Below the pieces are notes generated by a model that did not search any database, was not told the DNA's origin, and saw only the letters and a list, made by a program, of their open reading frames with translations. The translations under genes were made by a program, and so were the position numbers. Shown here in pieces: positions 1-8,130 of a stretch of 64,000 nucleotides of DNA (the stretch's first letter is position 1; every line of letters starts with the position of its first letter). The DNA is taken from positions 496,001 through 560,000 of the forward strand of contig NZ_CP012677.1 of assembly GCF_001294625.1 (NCBI RefSeq), in the 5' to 3' direction. The stretch is from Arthrobacter alpinus. GTDB taxonomy: Bacteria; Actinomycetota; Actinomycetes; Actinomycetales; Micrococcaceae.

Positions 1-135
1 GAGGGTGCCCAGGATTGCTGAGGAGTCGGACGCCAAATCCATGTAGTGCCTTTTCGAAAGTGGAAGGTCAGTGGCGGCACTTAGTGGTTCCGTCATCCCA
101 ATCCTACGGGGCGTACGCCGTAGCCCAGGCTGCGG
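1..135. other. Left edge of window, no gene assigned
   Basis: No convincing coding sequence was found here. The only structure seen is a short inverted repeat at 104-123 (arms CTACGG and CCGTAG) just beyond the 3' end of the small membrane protein gene on the minus strand. It could act as a weak terminator for that gene. No U-tract follows. Confidence 0.3.
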
Positions 136-438
136 TTACTTGCGGGCCCGGCCAAACACCAAGGAGGCGAGGGCGGTGGCGGCGGTGACGGTGTACACGG
201 CAGGCCAGGCACCCATCTTTTTAGCCAAGGGGTGTGAGGCGCCAAACGCCAGCACATAGGTGGCGGTCAGGGCCACGGCGGTGCCAGTTCCCGCGTTCTT
301 CTTCCAACCCACAAACGCTGCCGCGCCGGCTGCCGCGAGCACGGCGCCGCCCAGCTGGCGGTTCTTGGTGACGCGGGCGCTCTGATAGCCGCCCAGCAAA
401 CCGGCGGTGGACAGGACGGTGGGCAGCAAGGCACTCAT
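136..438 (-). CDS. Small four-helix membrane protein, function unknown
   Basis: This 100-residue protein is almost entirely hydrophobic. Four short membrane segments are visible at about residues 3-18, 28-45, 52-67 and 77-95, separated by short basic loops (RVTKNR, WKKN, AKK), and the tail is basic (RARK). The ATG start is preceded by GAAGGA six bases upstream. It is the last gene on the strand carrying the MFS transporter and the murQ-nagZ genes, 88 bases after the transporter, so it may be a distal operon member or have its own promoter. I do not recognise a named family, and no catalytic motif is visible. An inner-membrane location is inferred from composition. Confidence 0.7.
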   Translation of the reverse strand: MSALLPTVLSTAGLLGGYQSARVTKNRQLGGAVLAAAGAAAFVGWKKNAGTGTAVALTATYVLAFGASHPLAKKMGAWPAVYTVTAATALASLVFGRARK

Positions 439-526
439 GGTTTTCCTTCAGGTAGTTGATTGGATGATGCCCACGCTAGCGAGTCAAAATGGGTGAGCGC
501 TGGGAGGACTCAGGGTGACGCGGCGG

Positions 527-1879
527 CTATTGCAGCGTGGCACCCTTGGTTTCCGGGGCGGCGACCGCCATCCAGAGCACGGCCAGCAGAACCAGTGCGC
601 CGGTCAGTGCAAACGTCAACGGGAGCCCCAGGACAGGCCAAAGCAGGGAGCCGAAAATCAGTGGCACCAGTCCCGCACCCACCCGGGAAACGGTGGAGGC
701 CCAGCCAAATCCGGTGGCCCGCAAGTGTGTCGGGTACAGCTCCGAAACATAGGTGTACAGCACAGGGATGGCCACTTGGATGACAAAGCCAAACACCAGC
801 AACCAGATCTGCGCGGTCAACGGGGCATCCAGGACCAGGGCAAAGATGACCAGGGACAAGGCGGCCAGTGGGCCTGTGATGGCAAGGATCCACTTCCGCC
901 CCACCCGCTCCACCAGTAGTGCCGCGGCCACCACGCCCAGCAGTCCGATGCCCGTCATTGCGGCCGTGGCCATGAACGCCTTGTTTTCCGCATACCCGGT
1001 TGCCACCAGAATGGAAGGCATCCACGTCAGTGCCCCGTAATACACCAGCAAAATGGTCAGGAACAAGGACCAGGCGATGCCGGTGATACGCCAGTTGAAG
1101 CGCCACAGCCCGGCCAGTTGATCGGTGACCTTGCCCAGGGAAAGCTTGGGGGCGTCGGCCGGCTCCGGGAGTTTCCAAGGCCCCACCTCGGCGCCGGTGC
1201 GGCGGATCAGCTCATCGATGACCTTCTTGGCCTCCATCGGTCGGCCGGCCCGGACCAGGTACAGCGGTGACTCCGGCACCCCCACCCTTACCCAAAACAC
1301 CAACAGGGCCGGCAACACCATGACCAGCATCAGGTAGCGCCAGTCGTTTAGGGTGGCCATCAGCACGGCCGACACCACCCCGCACAGTGTCGCTCCGATG
1401 GGCCACCAGGCATCCATGGCTGTGAGCACCCGTCCCCGGTGCTTGCGCGGGGTGAACTCGCCCACCAGGGCGTAGTCCACGGGGATGCAGCCGCCCAGGC
1501 CAAAGCCGGCCAAGAAGCGGAAGATGCAAAACATGCTCAGGTCATTGGACGTCGCGCCCAGCACCGTAAAGAGGGAGAAGATCAGCAGGGTCAGTGTGAA
1601 CGCCTTCTTGCGTCCAATCACGTCCGCGATGGAACCCCACGCGAACGCGCCCACGGCCATGCCAATGAGGTTTGCTGTGCCAATCCAGGCCGCCTGCCCC
1701 GGCTCCAGACCCCATTCCTTGGACAGCAGCGGGATGAGGAAACCGTTCAGTGTCACATCCCAGGCGTCGAACATGAAACCGAGCCCGCCGATGAGAAAGA
1801 TGCTGCCCTGCACACGCCACCGCCACGGCAACTCCTGGACCACCACATCGCCGGTCAACATCGTCGCATTGGTGCTCAT
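527..1879 (-). CDS. MFS transporter, metabolite:H+ symporter type
   Basis: A 450-residue major facilitator protein with about twelve membrane helices. It has the loop 2-3 signature ADVIGRKKAF, the TM4 stretch RFLAGFGLGG, an EFTPRKHRGR loop after TM4 typical of sugar and organic-acid symporters, and the second-half motif VERVGRKW. The reading frame stays open to 1957, but the ATG at 1879 has GAGGAAGG directly upstream and begins a normal N-terminus. It starts 22 bases after the serine hydrolase stop and lies in line with murQ and nagZ. Substrate is not readable from sequence. Context suggests uptake of a MurNAc-containing sugar or muropeptide, replacing the PTS importer used by Bacillus; this is inference. 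Confidence 0.85.
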   Translation of the reverse strand: MSTNATMLTGDVVVQELPWRWRVQGSIFLIGGLGFMFDAWDVTLNGFLIPLLSKEWGLEPGQAAWIGTANLIGMAVGAFAWGSIADVIGRKKAFTLTLLIFSLFTVLGATSNDLSMFCIFRFLAGFGLGGCIPVDYALVGEFTPRKHRGRVLTAMDAWWPIGATLCGVVSAVLMATLNDWRYLMLVMVLPALLVFWVRVGVPESPLYLVRAGRPMEAKKVIDELIRRTGAEVGPWKLPEPADAPKLSLGKVTDQLAGLWRFNWRITGIAWSLFLTILLVYYGALTWMPSILVATGYAENKAFMATAAMTGIGLLGVVAAALLVERVGRKWILAITGPLAALSLVIFALVLDAPLTAQIWLLVFGFVIQVAIPVLYTYVSELYPTHLRATGFGWASTVSRVGAGLVPLIFGSLLWPVLGLPLTFALTGALVLLAVLWMAVAAPETKGATLQ

Positions 1880-1901
1880 GGTGCCTTCCTCTGGTTCAAG
1901 A

Positions 1902-2966
1902 TCAAGCTCCAGAATAAACGACGTCGGACACTGCCTTGCGCAATCTCGTTGCGTCATCGCCGGCCCGGCTGGGGGACACCCGGTTGCTCAGCAGTACAAC
2001 CGTGAGATTTTCCCGCCTGTCGACCAGCAAGGAGGTGCCCGTGAAGCCGCCGTGGCCGCGTGCATGGGTTCCCCGGGAGCCCATCCACGGCTGCTGGTTG
2101 ATCCGCACGCCCAACCCCTGCCCCAAACCTGGATCATTCGGGTTGAAATGCTGGCCCAGCAGTTCCGGCAGCTGGCGCCGCCACATCTGTGCAGCCATGA
2201 CGGGGGAAAGGATGCCGGTTAGCCCTGTCCTCAGGGCCTCACCAAAAATGCTTAGCCCGGCCGCCGTGGCAAACATGCCGGCGTTTCCGCTTAGTCCGCC
2301 CAACGACCACGCCGCCTCGTCGTGCACAATTCCTTGGATGAGACCGCGGCCATATTCGGGCTGGTACTCGGTGGGGGCGCAACGTTCCACCTGCGGGGTG
2401 CCGGTGAGGCCGTCCGTGGCGAGCCTGTCCAACACCATGGCCTGGACAAGAGCAGGCCATGGCTGCCCGCTCACCGCTTCAGCCAGTACCATGACGGTGT
2501 TGAACCCCGTACACGAATACTCGAAACGGGTCCCGGGTGGGGCCTCCAGCGCCGTGTCCAGCAGATCCTCTAGCAGCAGCGCACGGTCGAAGGCGCGCCC
2601 TTCGTCCAGAGCCCGTTGCCAGCCGGACCATTCCGACGGCAGACCGGAGGTGTGGGTGAGCAGCTGCCGCAACGTCACACCGGCCTTGGCGCCCTGACTG
2701 TACGCCGGCAGCACCTGCCCCACGGGTTCCTCGAGGGTCAGCAAACCGGCGTCCACGAGGGCCAGCGCCGTGACCGTGCTGAACAGCTTGGTCACAGACG
2801 CCAAGTCAAAAAACGTGTCCGAGGTGGCGGCACCGGCTGTGATGATGGGCAGCGCTTCGCCCCCTAGTACGACGGCGCAGCCCACCGCAGGTGCGAGCCC
2901 GTCAGTGACGGCGAGGTCTAGGAGGCGCCGGATAGCTGGTCCCACGTGTCGGCGATTTGGCGCCAT
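1902..2966 (-). CDS. Serine hydrolase of the beta-lactamase/PBP family, possible muropeptide amidase
   Basis: A 354-residue protein with the serine beta-lactamase fold. The nucleophile motif SVTK is at residues 57-60, a YSC motif (in place of YxN) is at about 150-152, and an HGGFTGTS segment near residue 310 stands where the KTG triad normally lies. No signal peptide is seen, so the enzyme is probably cytoplasmic. It sits 22 bases after murQ. In Bacillus subtilis the muropeptide rescue operon also pairs NagZ and MurQ with a protein of this superfamily (AmiE/YbbE), which releases the peptide from MurNAc. By analogy this enzyme could be an N-acetylmuramyl-L-alanine amidase. An esterase or D-aminopeptidase role is the alternative. 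Confidence 0.8.
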   Translation of the reverse strand: MAPNRRHVGPAIRRLLDLAVTDGLAPAVGCAVVLGGEALPIITAGAATSDTFFDLASVTKLFSTVTALALVDAGLLTLEEPVGQVLPAYSQGAKAGVTLRQLLTHTSGLPSEWSGWQRALDEGRAFDRALLLEDLLDTALEAPPGTRFEYSCTGFNTVMVLAEAVSGQPWPALVQAMVLDRLATDGLTGTPQVERCAPTEYQPEYGRGLIQGIVHDEAAWSLGGLSGNAGMFATAAGLSIFGEALRTGLTGILSPVMAAQMWRRQLPELLGQHFNPNDPGLGQGLGVRINQQPWMGSRGTHARGHGGFTGTSLLVDRRENLTVVLLSNRVSPSRAGDDATRLRKAVSDVVYSGA

Positions 2967-2988
2967 GGCTGAGTCCCGTCGTCGAACT

Positions 2989-3924
2989 TTAAGGGGTGCC
3001 GGCGCTGATGGCGGCCGGCAGGAAACCGTGGTTTTGCTCCAGCAGGGCCGCGGCAGCGTTGGCGGGGATCCCCGCCATAATCGCCAGGATCGCCGCTTTG
3101 ACGTGACCGTCGGTCTCGAGGAGTGTGTTGGCGGCGGTGCCTGCGTCGCAGCCGGTGGCCCGCATCAGGGTGCGTTCGCTGCGAGCCCGCAGCTTGTCGT
3201 TGGTGGCGCGCAGGTCAACCATGAAGTTCTTATAGGTCTTGCCTAGGCGAACCATGACGATGGTGCTGATCATGTTGAGGACCAGTTTTTGGCAGGTGCC
3301 AGACTTCAGCCTGGTTGAACCGGTGAGGAACTCGGGGCCTACCTCAATCTCCAAGGAAGTGTGCGCGGCTGCACCCAGTGGGGAGTTGTTGTTGCATGAG
3401 AAGCCGACGGTGAAGGCGCCTCGGGCCCGGGCAGCGTTGATGGCGGCGATCACGTACGGCGTGCGGCCCGAGGCGGCGATGCCGATCACGGAGTCGTTGC
3501 CGTTGAGATTAAGGGCCGCCATGTCGGCTGCGCCGGCGGCCTCGCTATCCTCGGCGTTTTCCACCGCCTGGTTGACTGCCTTGGTGCCGCCGGCGATGAC
3601 CCCCACCACCAGTGACGGGTCGGTGCCGAAGGTAGGAGGACATTCGCTGGCGTCCAGGATGCCCATACGGCCGGGGGTGCCGGCGCCCACATAGATGAGC
3701 CGGCCGCCGTCGTGCATGCGCCGGGCAATCTCATCGATGATGCCGGCAATGGTGGGCAGCGCCGTCTCAATGGCGGAGGGCACCAGTGCGTCCTCGCTGT
3801 TCATGGCCGCCACCAGCTCCCCGGTATTAAGGGCGCCCAGGTCCGGGTATCGGCTGTTGGAGGACTCGGTGGTGAGGGTGCCCAGTTCGGTGCGAATGGC
3901 GGCAATGGACTCAGAAGTGGACAA
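2989..3924 (-). CDS. murQ: N-acetylmuramic acid 6-phosphate etherase MurQ
   Basis: MurQ cleaves the D-lactyl ether of MurNAc-6-phosphate to give GlcNAc-6-phosphate and lactate in the cytoplasm. The SIS domain shows the sugar-phosphate loop VGAGTPGRMG, the segment DASECPPTFG with the catalytic Glu (about residue 94), a second conserved Glu about 31 residues later in VENAED, and the loop IAASGRTPYV. The frame is open to 3996, but the upstream part translates a 12-bp DNA repeat. I therefore choose the TTG at 3924, which has GAAAGG upstream and gives 311 residues, close to the family length of about 300. It follows nagZ and precedes the serine hydrolase. No MurNAc kinase (AnmK, MurK) or PTS EIIC is in the window, so the source of MurNAc-6-phosphate is open. 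Confidence 0.93.
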   Translation of the reverse strand: MSTSESIAAIRTELGTLTTESSNSRYPDLGALNTGELVAAMNSEDALVPSAIETALPTIAGIIDEIARRMHDGGRLIYVGAGTPGRMGILDASECPPTFGTDPSLVVGVIAGGTKAVNQAVENAEDSEAAGAADMAALNLNGNDSVIGIAASGRTPYVIAAINAARARGAFTVGFSCNNNSPLGAAAHTSLEIEVGPEFLTGSTRLKSGTCQKLVLNMISTIVMVRLGKTYKNFMVDLRATNDKLRARSERTLMRATGCDAGTAANTLLETDGHVKAAILAIMAGIPANAAAALLEQNHGFLPAAISAGTP

Positions 3925-3940
3925 CGTGGTGGCCTTTCGT

Positions 3941-3976
3941 CGGTGGGACGTTCGGTGGGACGTTCGGTGGGGCGTC
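3941..3976. repeat. Triplicate 12-bp tandem repeat in the nagZ-murQ gap
   Basis: Three adjacent 12-bp units lie between the nagZ stop and the murQ start. The first two (3941-3952 and 3953-3964) are identical, CGGTGGGACGTT, and the third (3965-3976) differs at two bases. The array fills half of the 72-base gap immediately upstream of the murQ ribosome binding site on the minus strand. Copy number change by slippage would alter leader length but not the protein if the TTG start is used. Confidence 0.85.
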
Positions 3977-3996
3977 CGGGTTGGGCAACGCGGCAA

Positions 3997-5526
3997 TTAC
4001 GGTGTCAGCAGGCGCACCACAGCGGCGGCGCTGACCCGGCTAAAGCCGTGGCAGTGGATGGTTGCCAGTGCCGTGGCGGACGGCGTGCCAGCGGCGGGTG
4101 CCAGCCCGGCGTTGATGCACACGGCGTGCGGGGCCACCGCGGCCACAGCAGCCAGGGTAGCCCGCTGTTCCGGGCTCGACAGGCAGTCGACAAGCACCAG
4201 CACAGGTTCGCCCAAGGACTCCTCTGTGCCCGCCAGCTCCGCCAGGGCTTGAGCGTCAACGGCGGCCGCGGCCACCTCCTGAACCTCGTGCCAGTCCATC
4301 AGGGCCGAGGCGAGGAAATTTTCGGTGGGCCCGGCGGCCATGTTGTGGCCCGTCCTGGCGTCGATCAGGGTAACCACGGCCTCCGAGTCGGTAAGGACTG
4401 CCGCGCCCTGATCCACGCGGCAGGCCCGGGCAGCGACCTCAACCCAGTCCGGCTCCGTCACGGGGAGGGGCGCGGCCGGTTCCTGCTGGGACCACTGCAC
4501 AAACGTTGCCACCCGTGCGCCCGCCCGGCGCAGCACCTCCACGGGCAAGCGACCCGACTCCGCGGCCGCCAGCAAGGCGTCATACACCTCCGTGTAGCAG
4601 GACGCGTCGTCCCGGCCGGAGGTGTAAGCGTTCAGCGGGTTGCCCACGCACAACAGGTCCGAGCCCGCCAGCAGGGCCAGCACGCCGCCTTCGCCCGGGC
4701 CCACCGTGGCCCGCACGGCGGCCATGTCCAGGGCGTCGGTGATCAGCAGCCCGTCGAAGCCCATGTCGCGCAGCAGCGCCCCCGCCAGCGGATTCAGCGT
4801 CGCGGGGGCCTCACCCAGTTCCGGGATGATGATGTGGGCGCTCATCATGGCGGCGACGCCGGCATCCGCGGCGGCCTGGAACGGGGGCAGGTGGTGTTCG
4901 CGCATGTCCGCCATGGAAAGCTCCACCCGGGCCGCATCCATGTGTGAATCGGCCACGGTGTCCCCGTGTCCGGGGAAGTGCTTGGCGCAGGCACCGACCC
5001 GCATCGCCTGAATGCCTTGGACAGCGGCCACCGTATGGGCGCTGACCAGCGCCGTGTCGGCGCCGAACGCCCGGACACCGATGACGGGATTGAGCGGGTT
5101 TGTGTTCACATCCGCCACCGGCGCAATGGTCAGGTTCACCCCCGCCTCCCTGCACAGGCGCCCGATCGCACGGCCCGCAGCGGCCGTCGTCGACAGTTCA
5201 TCCAGTGCCCCCAAAACCGCGGCGCCGGGGATGCTGGAGCCCTCGCGGGCCTGCAGGCGGGTGACATTTCCGCCCTCCTCATCGACCCCAATCACGGCGT
5301 TGGGGTTGGCGGCACGGATCCCGGCGGACAGTGCAGCCACCTGGCCGGGCGCGTCCGGGTCAATGTTGTGGGCAAAATATACGACGCCGGCTAAACCGTT
5401 TTTGAGGGCGCCCGCCAACCAGCCAGGTACCGTCGTTCCCACAAATCCGGGCAAAATAACGGCGTTGACCAGCCCGCGCAGCTCGGCGGCGGTTGTGGGG
5501 GAGTGGTTCAGATCACGTGTGCTCAT
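3997..5526 (-). CDS. nagZ: Glycoside hydrolase family 3 beta-N-acetylglucosaminidase NagZ
   Basis: A 509-residue GH3 enzyme. The N-terminal TIM barrel contains the NagZ signature [14 protein letters not shown], which supplies the catalytic Asp-His pair, and the nucleophile segment [11 protein letters not shown]. These mark it as a hexosaminidase removing GlcNAc from muropeptides rather than a beta-glucosidase. After about residue 340 there is an extra C-terminal domain of roughly 170 residues, making it longer than the single-domain Gram-negative NagZ. No signal peptide is present, so it should act in the cytoplasm on imported GlcNAc-MurNAc material, unlike the secreted Bacillus enzyme. It is the first gene of the minus-strand run nagZ-murQ-hydrolase-MFS and is divergent from purH across 76 bases. 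ATG start with TAGGAT upstream. Confidence 0.92.
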   Translation of the reverse strand: MSTRDLNHSPTTAAELRGLVNAVILPGFVGTTVPGWLAGALKNGLAGVVYFAHNIDPDAPGQVAALSAGIRAANPNAVIGVDEEGGNVTRLQAREGSSIPGAAVLGALDELSTTAAAGRAIGRLCREAGVNLTIAPVADVNTNPLNPVIGVRAFGADTALVSAHTVAAVQGIQAMRVGACAKHFPGHGDTVADSHMDAARVELSMADMREHHLPPFQAAADAGVAAMMSAHIIIPELGEAPATLNPLAGALLRDMGFDGLLITDALDMAAVRATVGPGEGGVLALLAGSDLLCVGNPLNAYTSGRDDASCYTEVYDALLAAAESGRLPVEVLRRAGARVATFVQWSQQEPAAPLPVTEPDWVEVAARACRVDQGAAVLTDSEAVVTLIDARTGHNMAAGPTENFLASALMDWHEVQEVAAAAVDAQALAELAGTEESLGEPVLVLVDCLSSPEQRATLAAVAAVAPHAVCINAGLAPAAGTPSATALATIHCHGFSRVSAAAVVRLLTP

Positions 5527-5602
5527 GCATGAAATCCTACCGGCGTGGAAGTGTCCTAAACTTTATATGTCGCCATTACCGAGCTACCTACGGAGAATTT
5601 CT

Positions 5603-7270
5603 GTGACCAGCGTTCCGCTTAACCGTGTTCCCATCCGCCGGGCTTTGATCTCGGTCTATGACAAGACCGGTTTGGAGGAGCTCGCCATCGGCCTGCACGC
5701 CGCCGGTGTTGCCATTGTTTCCACCGGCTCCACAGCCGCCAAGATTGCCGCGGCCGGCGTTCCCGTAACCGAAGTTTCCGAGGTAACAGGTTTCCCCGAA
5801 GCTCTGGACGGCCGTGTCAAGACTTTGCACCCGCTGGTCCACGCCGGCATCCTGGCCGACCGCCGCCTGCCGGACCACGTGCGCCAGCTCGAAGAGATGA
5901 ACGTTGAGCCCTTCGACCTGGTGGTGGTGAACCTGTACCCGTTCGTGGACACCGTCAATTCCGGTGCCAGCCAGGACGCCGTGGTTGAGCAGATCGACAT
6001 TGGCGGCCCCTCCATGGTGCGCGCCGCAGCCAAGAACCACCCCTCCGTTGCCGTGGTTGTTGACCCGGCCAAGTACGGCGAGGTCATTGCCGCTGCTGCC
6101 GCCGGCGGCTTTGAGCTCGTGGCCCGCCAGCGCCTGGCCGCCGCCGCGTTCGCCCACACCGCTGCCTACGACAACGCCGTGGCTGCGTGGACTTCCGCGC
6201 AGTTCCTGGACGTTGACGGTGACGGAATCATCGACTGGCCCTCCTACGCCGGCTACTCCCTGGAACGCTCGGAAGTGTTGCGCTACGGCGAAAACCCGCA
6301 CCAGCAGGCAGCCCTGTACGTGGACAAGGCCGCCCCGGCAGGTATTGCCCAGGCCGACCAGCTGCACGGCAAAGCTATGAGCTACAACAACTTCGTCGAC
6401 GCGGACGCCGCCTTGCGCGCCGCCTTCGACTTTGCCGAACCCGCCGTGGCCGTGGTCAAGCACGCCAACCCTTGCGGTGTGGCGGTAGCCTCCCCGGACG
6501 CCGTCGACCCCATCGCCGACGCCCACGCCAAGGCCCATGCCTGCGACCCACTCTCCGCTTTCGGCGGCGTCATTGCGGCTAACCGCACCGTCACCGCCGC
6601 CATGGCCCGCACCGTTGCAGGGATCTTTACCGAAGTTGTCATTGCCCCCGACTTCGAGCCCGAAGCCGTACAGATCCTGTCCGCGAAGAAGAACATCCGC
6701 CTGCTGGCCCTGCCGGAGGGCTACGGACGCTACCCGGCCGAGGTTCGCCAGGTCTCCGGCGGCATGCTGGTGCAGATGGCCGACAAGATCGACGCCGATG
6801 GAGACAACCCGGCCAACTGGACGCTCGCCGCCGGCCCTGCCGCCGATGCCGCCACACTTGCGGATCTCGCCTTCGCCTGGACCGCTGTCCGTGCCGCCAA
6901 GTCCAACGCGATCCTGCTCGCCAATAACGGTGCCGCCGTGGGTATTGGTATGGGCCAGGTCAACCGCGTGGATTCCTGTAAGCTCGCCGTCGAACGCGCC
7001 AACACCCTGGGCGTTTCGGTTGAGTCTGACGTTGACGCTGCTGGCGGAGCCTCGGGTGCCACCGGCGTTTCGGTGCTGCGCTCCATCGGGGCCGTGGCCT
7101 CCTCGGATGCGTTCTTCCCCTTCGCCGACGGCCTGGCAATCCTGCTCGACGCCGGCGTTCGCGCCGTGGTTCAGCCCGGCGGTTCCGTCCGCGACGACGA
7201 GGTCATTGCCGCGGCAAACGCTGCCGGCATCACCATGTACTTCACCGGTGCGCGCCACTTCTTCCACTAG
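5603..7270 (+). CDS. purH: Bifunctional AICAR transformylase / IMP cyclohydrolase PurH
   Basis: PurH performs the last two steps of de novo IMP synthesis: formylation of AICAR using 10-formyl-THF, then ring closure. The N-terminal cyclohydrolase domain begins [13 protein letters not shown] and covers about residues 1-200. The transformylase domain contains the conserved KHANPCG motif and the segment DPLSAFGG. The frame is open far upstream, but that extension is antisense to nagZ. The GTG at 5603 behind ACGGAGA gives the normal 555 residues. A 25-bp perfect hairpin follows the stop. The enzyme uses the folate pool supplied by glyA, folD and purU further along the window. Confidence 0.97.
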   Translation: MTSVPLNRVPIRRALISVYDKTGLEELAIGLHAAGVAIVSTGSTAAKIAAAGVPVTEVSEVTGFPEALDGRVKTLHPLVHAGILADRRLPDHVRQLEEMNVEPFDLVVVNLYPFVDTVNSGASQDAVVEQIDIGGPSMVRAAAKNHPSVAVVVDPAKYGEVIAAAAAGGFELVARQRLAAAAFAHTAAYDNAVAAWTSAQFLDVDGDGIIDWPSYAGYSLERSEVLRYGENPHQQAALYVDKAAPAGIAQADQLHGKAMSYNNFVDADAALRAAFDFAEPAVAVVKHANPCGVAVASPDAVDPIADAHAKAHACDPLSAFGGVIAANRTVTAAMARTVAGIFTEVVIAPDFEPEAVQILSAKKNIRLLALPEGYGRYPAEVRQVSGGMLVQMADKIDADGDNPANWTLAAGPAADAATLADLAFAWTAVRAAKSNAILLANNGAAVGIGMGQVNRVDSCKLAVERANTLGVSVESDVDAAGGASGATGVSVLRSIGAVASSDAFFPFADGLAILLDAGVRAVVQPGGSVRDDEVIAAANAAGITMYFTGARHFFH

Positions 7271-7284
7271 AAGTCCTGAGCCCT

Positions 7285-7340
7285 AGTACGACGGCGGCGG
7301 GTCACCTTTCATGTCAAAGGTGACCCGCCGCCGTCGTACT
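7285..7340. terminator. Perfect 25-bp hairpin between convergent purH and ferritin genes
   Basis: The arms 7285-7309 and 7316-7340 are exact reverse complements of 25 bases, separated by a six-base loop (CATGTC). The element lies between the 3' ends of two converging genes, so it can serve both directions. There is no U-tract on either side, so it may stop polymerase by stem strength alone or with Rho, or protect the mRNA 3' end. Confidence 0.8.
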
Positions 7341-7407
7341 GTGCACAAACGCCGTATCACCGGGTCAGGCGACGTTGGGCGAAAATGCGCCAGAAGGTGA
7401 TGTGGTG

Positions 7408-7914
7408 TTACTGGGCCGGGCCGGGAATCCGGGCGCCCAACTCCGTATCAAGGCGCAGCAGGCCGTTGCCGTCCTCGCCGATCAGCTTCACGCGGCCAAT
7501 GATCTCGGCCACGGTGGCCTCCTCTTCCAACTGTTCGCTGACAAACCAGTTCAGCAGTGGGATCGAGTCGATGTCCCCCTCGGCCTGGGCCATCCGGTAC
7601 AGGGCGCGGATGGACTCTGACACCTTCTGCTCATGCGCCAGCGAGGCCTTGAAAGCATCCAGGACGGTGCTGATCTCCAACCCCGGGGCCGGTATGGCCG
7701 CAATCCGGGGGTGGGCGTCTCGGTCGCTCATGTGGGTGATGAACTTCTGGGCGTGCACCAGTTCCTCGTCGGACTGCGCCAGGAACCATCGTGAAATTCC
7801 GGGCAGATTTTGGACGTCCATTTCAATGGACAGCTGGCGGTAGACAACGGCCGCCTCGATTTCCATGGTCACTTGGTCGTTGATGGCTTGTTCCAATTTT
7901 CCGGTGAGTTTCAT
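7408..7914 (-). CDS. Non-haem ferritin, iron storage
   Basis: A 168-residue four-helix ferritin. Ferroxidase-type ligands are visible: Glu in the first helix (MEIEAAVVYRQ), the ExxH pair in DEELVHAQKF, and the later EQLEEE segment. The length and the helix B sequence ISRWFLAQSDEELVHA match bacterial FtnA/BfrB-type ferritins rather than Dps, which is shorter, and no haem-binding Met typical of bacterioferritin is evident. It would oxidise Fe(II) and store it in the cytoplasm as a 24-mer. It is monocistronic, converging on purH and divergent from icd across 216 bases. No clear iron box was found upstream. Confidence 0.92.
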   Translation of the reverse strand: MKLTGKLEQAINDQVTMEIEAAVVYRQLSIEMDVQNLPGISRWFLAQSDEELVHAQKFITHMSDRDAHPRIAAIPAPGLEISTVLDAFKASLAHEQKVSESIRALYRMAQAEGDIDSIPLLNWFVSEQLEEEATVAEIIGRVKLIGEDGNGLLRLDTELGARIPGPAQ

Positions 7915-8130
7915 GGTTCCACGCTAGCGCAGACGGGCCCCGCTGTCAGACATTTGGGCCGGCCGGGCCGCCGCCCGCGCTGCCCACCGGCGCTGACTGA
8001 CCGGTCACAAACCCTCCCCCGGCCAGGGCCGATAGCGGGCAAATGCGCCCCCTCGGGTAGGTTGGAGGGGAAAGAAAACAAAAGCAGTTGAGCAGATATC
8101 CGCTGAATTTTCGTAGGAGACGCCTCACCC

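Noticed and set aside
2862..2877. 16-base identity with 7281-7296 (CCCTAGTACGACGGCG)
   Set aside because: One copy lies within the coding sequence of the serine hydrolase and keeps its frame; a single shared 16-mer is not enough to call a repeat family.
5012..5602. Long upstream extension of the purH reading frame (frame open from 5012)
   Set aside because: It is antisense to nagZ and not like any PurH N-terminus; the GTG at 5603 has a proper ribosome binding site and gives the family length.
5588..7267. 559-codon open frame antisense to purH
   Set aside because: It is a mirror of a highly conserved GC-rich gene; the Gly/Val/His-rich translation has no domain features. Similar antisense frames over manC (42359-43801) and over the BMP ATPase (46279-47967) were rejected for the same reason.
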